Assembly: GCA_020633975.1 (NCBI GenBank)
Contig: JACKCR010000002.1
Coordinates: forward strand, 1,674,001 to 1,738,000
DNA: 64,000 bases
Reading direction: 5' to 3'
Origin: Candidatus Eiseniibacteriota bacterium
Lineage (GTDB): Bacteria > Eisenbacteria > RBG-16-71-46 > CAIMUX01
The position numbers and the translations under genes are program-made. How positions within the stretch are numbered: position 1 is the stretch's first letter; every line of letters begins with the position of its first letter. Shown piece after piece: positions 32,124 through 39,297 of this stretch. Below the pieces are notes generated by a model that was not told where the DNA came from, did no database searches, and was given only the letters and a program-made list of their open reading frames with translations.

Positions 32124-32704
32124 AGCCCGAGTCCCTCCGCTCCCGTGGGTTGAGCTTCGAGGGATGAGGTTCCGAGTGCGTCTCTCATCTTCTGCTTGGC
32201 CCGTACGTGATGAACGCGAACCGTGCTCTCCTTGCATCCCAGAGCCTCTGAGATCTCTTGGAAGCTGAGCCCTTCCCAATCGTGGAGAAGGAGCACGGCC
32301 CGCTGGTTCGTCGAGAGTCGTGACAAGGCCGTTTCGAGTTCTCGGGTCTCCGAGGAGAACCGGATTCCTTCGACATCTGGCTCGACGATCGCCGTCCGCT
32401 CGGTGATCCCGACCGTTCGCTTGATCTTCTGGAGGGCCGACCGCTTCCAGTCGGCCGCCAGACGCACGGCGATGGTTCGGATCCATGCGGAGAGCGGGGC
32501 CTCACCGCGGTAGCTGGAAAGCCGGGTGTAGGCACGAACGTAGGTGTCTTGAAGGAGGTCCATGGCTTCCTGTCGGTCGCCGAGCTGATAGCAGAGGAGG
32601 GAGAAGAGCCGGTCGCAAGTGGAGTCGTAGATCGACCGCCAAGCGGCCTCGTCTCCTCCGGCGGCCCGTCGCGCCAGTTCTCTGTCCCGTTGTGTATCGC
32701 TCAT
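32120..32704 (-). CDS. ECF-type RNA polymerase sigma factor
   Basis: 194 residues from the ATG at 32704. Region 2 is present (DRLFSLLCYQLGDRQEAMDL, LQDTYVRAYTRLSSYRGEAP), as is region 4 (LSRLSTNQRAVLLLHDWEGL, SFQEISEALGCKESTVRVHH, VRAKQKMRDAL), joined by a variable linker. Extracytoplasmic-function sigma factors are held by an anti-sigma factor, here most likely the membrane protein whose gene overlaps the stop by four bases. The regulon is unknown; two 24-residue membrane-peptide genes lie upstream on the same strand and could be targets or members of the operon. Confidence 0.92.
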   Translation of the reverse strand: MSDTQRDRELARRAAGGDEAAWRSIYDSTCDRLFSLLCYQLGDRQEAMDLLQDTYVRAYTRLSSYRGEAPLSAWIRTIAVRLAADWKRSALQKIKRTVGITERTAIVEPDVEGIRFSSETRELETALSRLSTNQRAVLLLHDWEGLSFQEISEALGCKESTVRVHHVRAKQKMRDALGTSSLEAQPTGAEGLGL

Positions 32705-33022
32705 GGTTTTTGGGTCCTGTCGGCTTCTCGGGTTGCAACCACAGGGACGAGGGACCACGGGAACCTGCTTACAGGAATCTTCGGGTCAGAGAGGACCAGT
32801 CGCTAGAGGGGATCTGGAAAGCCGGACGAGAGTCGGCCAGAAAGGCGGCGCAGCGACAGGATTGGCCTGAGAGGCGCACTCCAGGGGAAGGGTGCACGAC
32901 AGAGAGGCGCGTGAGGAAGAGGCGTCTGGGTGAATCGGCCAAAATGCCGAACCGGCCTCGAGTAAGCGGGCGGGCGACCGCTCCTCGTGCCGATTCGAAG
33001 TCGAGTCGGGATCTCGCTTTGC
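32705..33022 (-). other. Spacer upstream of the sigma-factor gene
   Basis: No gene is seen in these 318 bases. Purine-rich near-repeats (GAGAGGCGC-type) occur at 32870-32930, and a weak stem TCGGC-ATTTTG-GCCGA (minus strand) at about 32940. The sigma-factor promoter should lie here, but no convincing -35/-10 pair was found; an autoregulated ECF promoter is possible. Confidence 0.4.
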
Positions 33023-33097
33023 TTACCAGCCTGCGCGGCCGAAGCTGAAGATCACCGTGACGAGTCCTACGAACAAGGCTCCACCTGCGATGAACAT
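33023..33097 (-). CDS. 24-residue membrane peptide, copy B
   Basis: Too short for normal gene calling. The ATG at 33097 follows AGGAGGGACTCGAAG (GGAGG with ~9-base spacing). The peptide MFIAGGALFVGLVTVIFSFG plus RAGW is one hydrophobic helix ending in Arg-Ala-Gly-Trp, then TAA. It shares 16 of 24 residues with copy A, including the last nine (IFSFGRAGW), and both copies have their own AGGAGG. Conservation of length, start, ribosome site and C-terminus in tandem copies is strong evidence that it is translated. Function is unknown; size and topology resemble small membrane-complex subunits or regulators. It lies 319 bases upstream of the ECF sigma gene on the same strand. Confidence 0.72.
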   Translation of the reverse strand: MFIAGGALFVGLVTVIFSFGRAGW

Positions 33098-33143
33098 CTT
33101 CGAGTCCCTCCTGCTTCGAATGGTTGTCAGTTCGTTTGGCTCA

Positions 33144-33164
33144 GACGACTTTGCGGCAGTCGTC
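33144..33164. other. Hairpin between the two membrane-peptide genes
   Basis: GACGACT (33144-33150) pairs with AGTCGTC (33158-33164) around a 7-base loop. It sits in the 79-base gap between the two peptide genes and may modulate the relative expression of the downstream copy. Confidence 0.5.
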
Positions 33165-33176
33165 CCAAGCGATTTC

Positions 33177-33251
33177 TCACCAGCCTGCGCGGCCGAAGGA
33201 GAAGATGATGACGACGAGGCTCGCAATGAGAGCACCACCACCAGCGATCAT
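33177..33251 (-). CDS. 24-residue membrane peptide, copy A
   Basis: The ATG at 33251 follows AGGAGGTGCTAC, a near-perfect ribosome site. The peptide starts MIAGGGALIASLVVII and ends FSFGRAGW before TGA. It is a single transmembrane helix with a small glycine-rich N-terminus and a short, positively charged, Trp-ended C-terminus. The coding DNA of both copies shares 20 identical bases over the FGRAGW codons, while third positions differ elsewhere, consistent with selection on the protein. A GCGGGG-ACAGG-CCCCGC hairpin lies in its leader (minus strand, about 33277-33293). No family is recognised. Confidence 0.72.
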   Translation of the reverse strand: MIAGGGALIASLVVIIFSFGRAGW

Positions 33252-33750
33252 GTAGCACCTCCTGTTTGATTCAGTCCTGCGGGGCCTGTCCCCGCTGACC
33301 TAGGTAATGTAATGCGTGTGCCATTTCGGGTCTTTTTTCGCACCGGAGTTCGATGGTCGTGTATCCGACTGTTGGACAGCCGGATACGGCTAGACTCCAG
33401 AGATCGTGGGCACGTCCCACGTACTGCCTGGGATCGCCCCAGATGTCACCTCCCGACGACAGTCCACCCCCTGCGCCTACCGTCGACGGACGCCAATGAT
33501 GTCATCGCATTGTAGAGCCATGACTTAGCCAGCACTGTCAACCATCCGTGACGGTTATCACCACTTGGACACGTGTCGCCGACAGATTCCACCCAGTGGC
33601 GTGAGACGCCGAATGTGGACATCAACACTACGCACTCTTCCAGGAGGCTCTCCCCACGTCGACTTATTCCCTTGTGAGACTTGGAGTTTGTCGTCGGGCG
33701 CCGAAGGACTATACTGCCGCGAACTATTCGTCAGACCGAGGGAGACTTCG
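33252..33750. other. Structured intergenic region between the peptide genes and ileS
   Basis: No gene in 499 bases. Three hairpins stand in a row: GTATCCG (33361-33367) with CGGATAC (33381-33387), enclosing CTGT-TGG-ACAG; GTGGG-CACGT-CCCAC (33406-33420); and CTGGG-ATCGC-CCCAG (33428-33442). TAGACT at 33391-33396 lies between the first and second. The ileS promoter candidate is near the right end. The region could encode a small RNA or hold divergent control elements. Confidence 0.45.
33688..33715 (+). promoter_or_regulatory. ileS promoter candidate TTGTCG-N16-TATACT
   Basis: TTGTCG (33688-33693), a 16-base spacer and TATACT (33710-33715), 35 bases before the ileS start and followed by the GGGAG ribosome site. 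This is the best-formed sigma70-type promoter in the window. Confidence 0.55.
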
Positions 33751-36700
33751 ATGAAGACCGCAAAACCGCCTCAGACGATCCACTTCCCCGAGATGGAAGC
33801 CCGTGTCCTCCGCTTCTGGAAGGAAGGGAAGATCTTCGAGCGGAGCATCGAGGAGAAGGACCCGTCCGCGACCTGGGCGTTCTACGACGGTCCCCCGTTC
33901 GCGACGGGCCTCCCCCACTACGGCCACCTCCTGCCGGGAACGATCAAGGACGTCGTCCCGCGGTACTGGGCGATGCGTGGCAAGCGGATCGAGCGCCGGT
34001 TCGGATGGGACTGCCACGGCCTCCCCGTCGAGTTCGAGATGGAGAAGACGCTCGAGCTGAACGGAAGGAAGGAGATCGAAGAGTACGGCGTCGACCGGTT
34101 CAACGAAGCGTGCCGCGGCATCGTCCTCCGGTACACCGCGGAGTGGCGCGAGATCGTCGAGCGGCTCGGTCGTTGGGTCGACTTCGACAACGACTACAAG
34201 ACGATGACTCCCGAGTTCATGGAGTCGGTCTGGGCCGTCTTCAAGAAGCTCTGGGACAAGGGGCTCATCTACGAGGACAAGAAGGTCCTTCCCTACTCGA
34301 CGCGGATCACGACGCCGCTCTCGAACTTCGAAGCGAACCTCAACTACCAAGACGTCCAGGATCCCTCCATCACCGTGAAGATGGCGGTGAAGGGCGAGCC
34401 TGGCCGCTTCCTCCTCATCTGGACGACGACTCCGTGGACGCTCGCAGCGAACCTCGCGATCGCCGCGCATCCGGAGTTCCAGTACGTCGAGATCCGGGAG
34501 AAGGAATCGGGCGAGCGGCACATCCTCCTCGAGAAGCTCTTGGGTGCTCTCTACAAGAAGCAGGGTGCCGACGCGTACGAGGTGCTGGCTCACTTCCAGG
34601 GAAGTGACCTCGAAGGAATGGAGTACGAGCAGCTGATCCCTGCGTTCGAGGGGAAGCTCCCCGAAGGTGCGTTCCGTGTCCGCCTCGCCGAGTTCGTGAC
34701 CGACGACACCGGAACGGGACTCGTACACATCGCCCCGGGATTCGGAGAGGACGACTTCAACCTCGGCCGCGCCCACGGACTCGATCCGCTCGACCACTTG
34801 GACGACGAGGGAATCGTGACGGCGGCCGCGCCGACACTGAAAGGGCTCTACTTCAAGGACGCGGACAAGGAAGTGATCCGCGATCTCAAGGAGCGGGGAC
34901 TCCTCTACAAGCAGGAGACGTACGCGCACAGCTATCCGTTCTGCTACCGGTCGGACACGCCGCTCATCTACCGGGCCATCTCGACCTGGTTCGTCCGCGT
35001 GACGGAGTTCAAAGACGAGCTGATCGCGAACAACCAACAGATCCACTGGGTGCCCGAGCACATCCGCGATGGACGCTTCGGCAAGTGGCTCGACAACGCA
35101 CGCGATTGGGCTATCTCCCGAAATCGCTTCTGGGGAAACCCGATCCCGATCTGGCGGAACGAAGACACGGGTGAAGCGATCTGTATCGGGAGCCGGGCGG
35201 AACTCGAGGAGCTCGCGGGACACCCGGTACCGGACATCCACAAGCACTACCTCGATCCGATCGTCCTCCGCTCGCCCAAGACCGGCGCGGAGCTCCGCCG
35301 GATCCCGCACGTCCTCGACTGTTGGTTCGAGTCGGGGTCGATGCCGTACGCCCAGCAGCACTACCCGTTCTCAGTGACCGACGAGGAGTTCGCGGAGATC
35401 TTCCCTGCCGAGTTCATCGCGGAAGGGCTCGACCAGACGCGCGGATGGTTCTACACCTTGCTCGTCCTCTCCACTGCGCTCGAGAAGGGACCTGCGTTCC
35501 GCAACGTTGTCGTGAACGGAATCGTTCTGGCGGAAGATGGCCGGAAGATGTCCAAGCGTCTCAAGAACTATCCCGATGCTTCGCAGGTCTTCGACGAGTT
35601 CGGCGCGGACACACTGCGAATCTATCTCCTCCAGAGCGGCGCGGTCCGCGGGGAGGATCTGCGCTTCAGCACTGAGGGTCTGAAGGAGATGACACGAAAG
35701 GTGCTCATCCCCTTCTGGAATGCGTACTCGTTCTTCGCAACCTATGCGTCGGTGGACGGATGGGATCCGACCACGGACTACACAGAAACGCGGAGCCACG
35801 ACCTCGACCGCTGGATCTCGATCAAACTCGAGACTCTCAAGCAGAGGACCCACGAAGAGATGGAGCAGTACCACCTCTCGAAGACGGTGCCTCCGCTTCT
35901 CGAATTCATCGACTACCTGACGAACTGGTACATCCGGCGGTCGCGACGCCGCTTCTGGAAGTCCGAGAACGACGGCGACAAGCGCGAGGCCTATTCGACG
36001 CTCTACCGCGTCCTCGTCGATCTCTCGAAGCTCGCCGCGCCGTTCATCCCGTTCTTGGCCGAGGAGATCTACGCGAAGCTGCGCCTCGGTCACCCGCTCG
36101 CGGAATGCGACTCGGTCCACCTCGAGAGCTATCCGGAGGCGCGCGAACTGACCCAAGAAGAGCTCGACCTCGAATACGCAATGGACTTGACGCGTGCGGT
36201 CGTCGACTTGGGACGTGAGCTCCGCGAGAAGGTGAAGATCAAGAATCGGCAACCTCTCTCACGACTGTACGTGGGCACGGTCCACCCCGACGACAAAGAC
36301 CGCCTCGCTCCGCTCCTGGGCATCGTCCAGGAAGAGATCAACGTGAAGACGGTGGAGTTCCATCCGTTCGCGGAGATGGCGCACTGGAGCGTGAAGCCGA
36401 ACTTCAAGCTCCTCGGCAAGGAGCTGGGCGCCCGGATGAAGGAGTTCCAGGGCGCCGCGCAGAATCTCTCCGACTCCCAGGTCTTCGAGCTGTTGGACGG
36501 TGGAAGCGTCGAGATCTTGGAGGAGCCTCGATCGAAGGAAGCCTTCGCGATCGAGCTCCAGCCGAATCAAGAGTTCGGCCATCCTTGCCACGCGTCCGGT
36601 GCCATCGTGGTAGCGCTCGACACCGAGCTCTCGGACGAGCTGAGAGAAGAGGGGCTCTCACGGGAACTCATCAATCGCGTGCAGCGGCTGCGGAAGGACT

Positions 36701-36903
36701 CCGGCTTCGACGTCGACGATCGGGTCCGTGTCGCGGTCGCGGCACCGGAGGAGCTGGTCGCGGCGTTCACGAGGTTCCAGGAGCTGATCGAGAGCGAAAC
36801 CCTCTCCTCCCTCCTCCTCGGGGATGGGACCGGCGCCGCCAACGCGAGCGACGAGACGATCGACGGAAGCTCCGTCAAGATCGGCATCGAGAAGGAAGCG
36901 TGA
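33751..36903 (+). CDS. ileS: Isoleucyl-tRNA synthetase, eukaryotic-type
   Basis: 1050 residues; ATG at 33751 with GGGAG upstream, and an N-terminus (TIHFPEMEARVLRFWKEGKI) that fits the family. Class I signatures are HYGHLLPGT (about 55-63) and GRKMSKRLKNYPD (about 598-610), joined by a CP1 editing domain with WTTTPWTLAANLAIA and DDTGTGLVHIAPGFGEDDF. The anticodon domain contains WYIRRSRRRFWKSENDGDKR. These motifs and the length are those of the IleS2/eukaryotic-type enzyme, which in other bacteria often tolerates mupirocin. It is the only tRNA synthetase seen, so it is probably the essential copy. The deacetylase-family gene starts 13 bases after the stop. Confidence 0.95.
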   Translation: MKTAKPPQTIHFPEMEARVLRFWKEGKIFERSIEEKDPSATWAFYDGPPFATGLPHYGHLLPGTIKDVVPRYWAMRGKRIERRFGWDCHGLPVEFEMEKTLELNGRKEIEEYGVDRFNEACRGIVLRYTAEWREIVERLGRWVDFDNDYKTMTPEFMESVWAVFKKLWDKGLIYEDKKVLPYSTRITTPLSNFEANLNYQDVQDPSITVKMAVKGEPGRFLLIWTTTPWTLAANLAIAAHPEFQYVEIREKESGERHILLEKLLGALYKKQGADAYEVLAHFQGSDLEGMEYEQLIPAFEGKLPEGAFRVRLAEFVTDDTGTGLVHIAPGFGEDDFNLGRAHGLDPLDHLDDEGIVTAAAPTLKGLYFKDADKEVIRDLKERGLLYKQETYAHSYPFCYRSDTPLIYRAISTWFVRVTEFKDELIANNQQIHWVPEHIRDGRFGKWLDNARDWAISRNRFWGNPIPIWRNEDTGEAICIGSRAELEELAGHPVPDIHKHYLDPIVLRSPKTGAELRRIPHVLDCWFESGSMPYAQQHYPFSVTDEEFAEIFPAEFIAEGLDQTRGWFYTLLVLSTALEKGPAFRNVVVNGIVLAEDGRKMSKRLKNYPDASQVFDEFGADTLRIYLLQSGAVRGEDLRFSTEGLKEMTRKVLIPFWNAYSFFATYASVDGWDPTTDYTETRSHDLDRWISIKLETLKQRTHEEMEQYHLSKTVPPLLEFIDYLTNWYIRRSRRRFWKSENDGDKREAYSTLYRVLVDLSKLAAPFIPFLAEEIYAKLRLGHPLAECDSVHLESYPEARELTQEELDLEYAMDLTRAVVDLGRELREKVKIKNRQPLSRLYVGTVHPDDKDRLAPLLGIVQEEINVKTVEFHPFAEMAHWSVKPNFKLLGKELGARMKEFQGAAQNLSDSQVFELLDGGSVEILEEPRSKEAFAIELQPNQEFGHPCHASGAIVVALDTELSDELREEGLSRELINRVQRLRKDSGFDVDDRVRVAVAAPEELVAAFTRFQELIESETLSSLLLGDGTGAANASDETIDGSSVKIGIEKEA

Positions 36904-36916
36904 GGGACTTGAAGAG

Positions 36917-37978
36917 ATGACCGTTCACCTCTACCTCGATCGATTCTTCCTTCGGCATGACGCGGGGCCCGGACATCCGGAGAACGCTCGGCGCATCGAA
37001 TCCGTCATGCGGAGTCTCGAACGGCACCCGATCGATGGCGTGGAAGACCACCCCCCGCCCGAAGCGACGCGGGAGCAGCTGCTCCGGGTGCACGGTGAGA
37101 CGCTCGTGGACCGCGTGGCTTCCACCGACGGCGCGAAGAGGACCTATCTCGACCCCGACACTTCGACCTCGCCCGACTCCTACCGGGTCGCACTCCGCGC
37201 GGCAGGAGCGTCCGTGCGGTCCACGGAAGCGGTCGTGCGCGGTGAAGCGGACGGTGCGTTCGCACTCGTCAGGCCGCCCGGCCATCACGCAGAGTCCAAC
37301 GAAGCGATGGGCTTCTGCCTATTCAACAATGTCGCGGTCGCAGCGGCCCACGCCATCGAGGAACTCGGTCTCTCTCGCGTCCTCGTCCTCGACCCGGACG
37401 TTCACCATGGAAACGGTACGCAGGAGATCTTCTTCGGCCGGAAGGACGTCCTCTTCGTCTCGAGCCACCGGTACCCGTTCTATCCCGGCACCGGCTGGTT
37501 CGACGAAGTCGGAAGTGGTGACGGTGAAGGCTATACGGTGAACCTCCCGATGCCCCCTCTCTTTGGCGACGCCGACGTGGTCCATCTCTACGCGGAGGTC
37601 GTGGGCCCGATCGTGCAGGCGTTCCGGCCCGAGGTCATCCTCGTCTCTGCTGGGTTCGACACCTGGCACGAAGATCCGCTCGGCATGCTCAAGATGACCG
37701 AAGCCGGATACGTCACACTGTTTCGGCTCTTCCGGAGCTGGGCTCTGGAGCACTGCCCAGGACGGATCGTAGGCATCCTGGAGGGCGGGTACGAGCCTCG
37801 CGGTGTCGTGGCCGGCGTCCGGTCTGCGCTCGAGGTCTTCACCGAGCCGGCCGAAGACACACTCGACGGTGTGGCCAACATCGCTCTTCTCGGCCCGCCG
37901 AGTGAGAGCGCCAACGCCATCGTGGAGAACTCGAGGAGAACTCTCGCCTCACATTGGCCTCTCCTCGAACCTGCCTAG
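36917..37978 (+). CDS. Histone deacetylase/acetoin-utilisation family amidohydrolase
   Basis: 353 residues; ATG at 36917 after TTGAAGAG. The zinc amidohydrolase motifs are in order: HPENARRIESV, RPPGHHAESNEAMGFCLFNN (catalytic His pair), LDPDVHHGNGTQEIFF (Zn ligands Asp and His), VSAGFDTWHEDPLG (third Zn ligand) and LEGGYE. In bacteria these enzymes remove acetyl groups from proteins such as acetyl-CoA synthetase or from polyamines. The usual DWD/DLD before HHG is DPD here. The stop TAG is shared in the palindrome CTAG with the stop of mobA on the other strand, so the two genes overlap tail to tail. Confidence 0.92.
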   Translation: MTVHLYLDRFFLRHDAGPGHPENARRIESVMRSLERHPIDGVEDHPPPEATREQLLRVHGETLVDRVASTDGAKRTYLDPDTSTSPDSYRVALRAAGASVRSTEAVVRGEADGAFALVRPPGHHAESNEAMGFCLFNNVAVAAAHAIEELGLSRVLVLDPDVHHGNGTQEIFFGRKDVLFVSSHRYPFYPGTGWFDEVGSGDGEGYTVNLPMPPLFGDADVVHLYAEVVGPIVQAFRPEVILVSAGFDTWHEDPLGMLKMTEAGYVTLFRLFRSWALEHCPGRIVGILEGGYEPRGVVAGVRSALEVFTEPAEDTLDGVANIALLGPPSESANAIVENSRRTLASHWPLLEPA

Positions 37979-38688
37979 AGCGTGGACGGTGGTTCGATAT
38001 CCTCGGGGGTGTTTGCTGGACGGAGCGCGAATCGGATCCGCTCGTCCGCAGACACCCAACGGGTGTCGATGCTGGAGAGGAACCGCTGTAGCCCGTAGAC
38101 GCCGGCGTCCAGCGCACTCGTCATCCCGTCACGGCAGGTCGGGCGGAATAGGACGAGGAATCCCGCGAGCAACGGACGGCGCTCCCCAGCAGCGGTGACG
38201 ATCGCCGAAGCCGGAGAAGCGTCATCTGTGATCGCACCAGCGTGGGCGCCGACTCGGCCTCCGTCAGTGAACGCAACAGCGTCGGCGCCAGGTGCACGTT
38301 CGCCTTCCGCGACGAGACGATCCACCACCCACGGTGCGAGCTGTGGCAGGTCACAAGCCGCCACGATCAAATCCCGATCACCCGAGGCCGCGAAGGCTGT
38401 CTCGATCCCGCCAAGTGGCCCTCGCCCCCGGATGCCATCCGGCCAAGAAGACGGGAGCGTAGCGAGGTTGGGGCAGTCATCGCGGGTCAGCGTCCGCCCC
38501 ACGACGTGACACTCCTCGACGAACGGCGCGAGACAGGTGAGTGCATGCTCCAACCAAGTCAGCGCTGCCCCGCCCGACCCAGACCTAGGCGAGACGATCC
38601 GCGCCTTGTCCCGCCCCATCCGAACCGACATCCCGCCCGCGAGAACGACGCCGATTCTGCGAACGCCGGAAGCCAGATCCAACTCCAC
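37975..38688 (-). CDS. mobA: Molybdenum cofactor guanylyltransferase
   Basis: 237 residues with a GTG start three bases after the moaC stop. The nucleotidyltransferase signature IGVVLAGGMSVRMGRDKA, the metal-binding segment LIVAACDLPQLAPWVVDRL and the internal GPLGGIETAF are those of MobA, which couples GMP to molybdopterin to make the bis-MGD cofactor of DMSO-reductase-type enzymes. The first glycine motif is LAGGMSVRMG (usual LAGG.S.RMG). It is the last gene of a four-gene minus-strand operon. No molybdoenzyme is encoded in the window. Confidence 0.88.
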   Translation of the reverse strand: MELDLASGVRRIGVVLAGGMSVRMGRDKARIVSPRSGSGGAALTWLEHALTCLAPFVEECHVVGRTLTRDDCPNLATLPSSWPDGIRGRGPLGGIETAFAASGDRDLIVAACDLPQLAPWVVDRLVAEGERAPGADAVAFTDGGRVGAHAGAITDDASPASAIVTAAGERRPLLAGFLVLFRPTCRDGMTSALDAGVYGLQRFLSSIDTRWVSADERIRFALRPANTPEDIEPPSTL

Positions 38689-38691
38689 GCG

Positions 38692-39297
38692 TCAACTCTC
38701 GCGACGGAACGTCCCGCTCCGTCCACCGCTCTTCTCGAGAAGACGGACGGCACGGATCTCGATCCGCTTCTCCACCGCCTTGAGCATGTCGTAGACGGTC
38801 AGCGCAGCCACGGTCGCCGCCGTCATCGCCTCCATCTCGACTCCGGTGCGCCCGAACACGGACGCTTCGGCGAGAATCGTGATCTCTTCGCCATCGAGTC
38901 GACACTCCACGCCGACGTGATCGAGTGGCAGCGGATGGCAGAGCGGGATGAGTTCACTCGTCCGTTTGGCTCCTTGGATCCCGGCGATCCGGGCGACTTC
39001 CAGGACGTTCCCCTTCGCGACTTGATTCCTCTCGACGGCGGTCGCCGCCGCCGGCCCGATCCAGACCCGAGCCTCGGCCACAGCTCTCCGCCGAGTCTCC
39101 GCTTTCTCCCCGACGTCGACCATCCGCACGCCACCGTGCCGGTCGACATGAGAGAGCTCCAGACCTCCGTCATGCGCCTGCGCGGCGTCATGGTCGGGGG
39201 CGTCGGGGGCGTCGCGGGCGTCACCGTGATCGTGTTCGTCAACGCGATCGTCCTCTGCCCCTCGGTCGCGCTCGTCTCCACCGGTTTCGTTCGTCAT
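38692..39297 (-). CDS. moaC: Cyclic pyranopterin monophosphate synthase with acidic/His-rich N-terminal extension
   Basis: 201 residues against ~160 for usual MoaC. The ATG (39297) overlaps the moeA stop (ATGA). From residue ~47 the protein follows MoaC: LSHVDRHGGVRMVDVGEKAE, QVAKGNVLEVARIAGIQGAK, TSELIPLCHPLPLDHVGVEC, VFGRTGVEMEAMTAATVAAL and YDMLKAVEKRIEI. It converts the MoaA product to cyclic pyranopterin monophosphate. The first ~45 residues are a low-complexity extension dominated by Asp, Glu, His and Arg (for example DERDRGAEDDRVDEHDHGDA), which could bind metal or be disordered. moaA, moaD and moaE are not in the window. Confidence 0.92.
   Translation of the reverse strand: MTNETGGDERDRGAEDDRVDEHDHGDARDAPDAPDHDAAQAHDGGLELSHVDRHGGVRMVDVGEKAETRRRAVAEARVWIGPAAATAVERNQVAKGNVLEVARIAGIQGAKRTSELIPLCHPLPLDHVGVECRLDGEEITILAEASVFGRTGVEMEAMTAATVAALTVYDMLKAVEKRIEIRAVRLLEKSGGRSGTFRRES

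Noticed and set aside
33023-33241. 72-residue frame containing membrane peptide B
   Set aside because: The upstream 48 residues are polar low complexity read across peptide A and the hairpin; the internal ATG at 33097 has the ribosome site and matches peptide A in length.
33751-33780. T-box leader for ileS
   Set aside because: A loop with ATC occurs in an upstream hairpin, but the conserved antiterminator sequence (AGGGTGGnACCGCG-like) is absent and a good promoter lies just before the gene, downstream of the hairpins.
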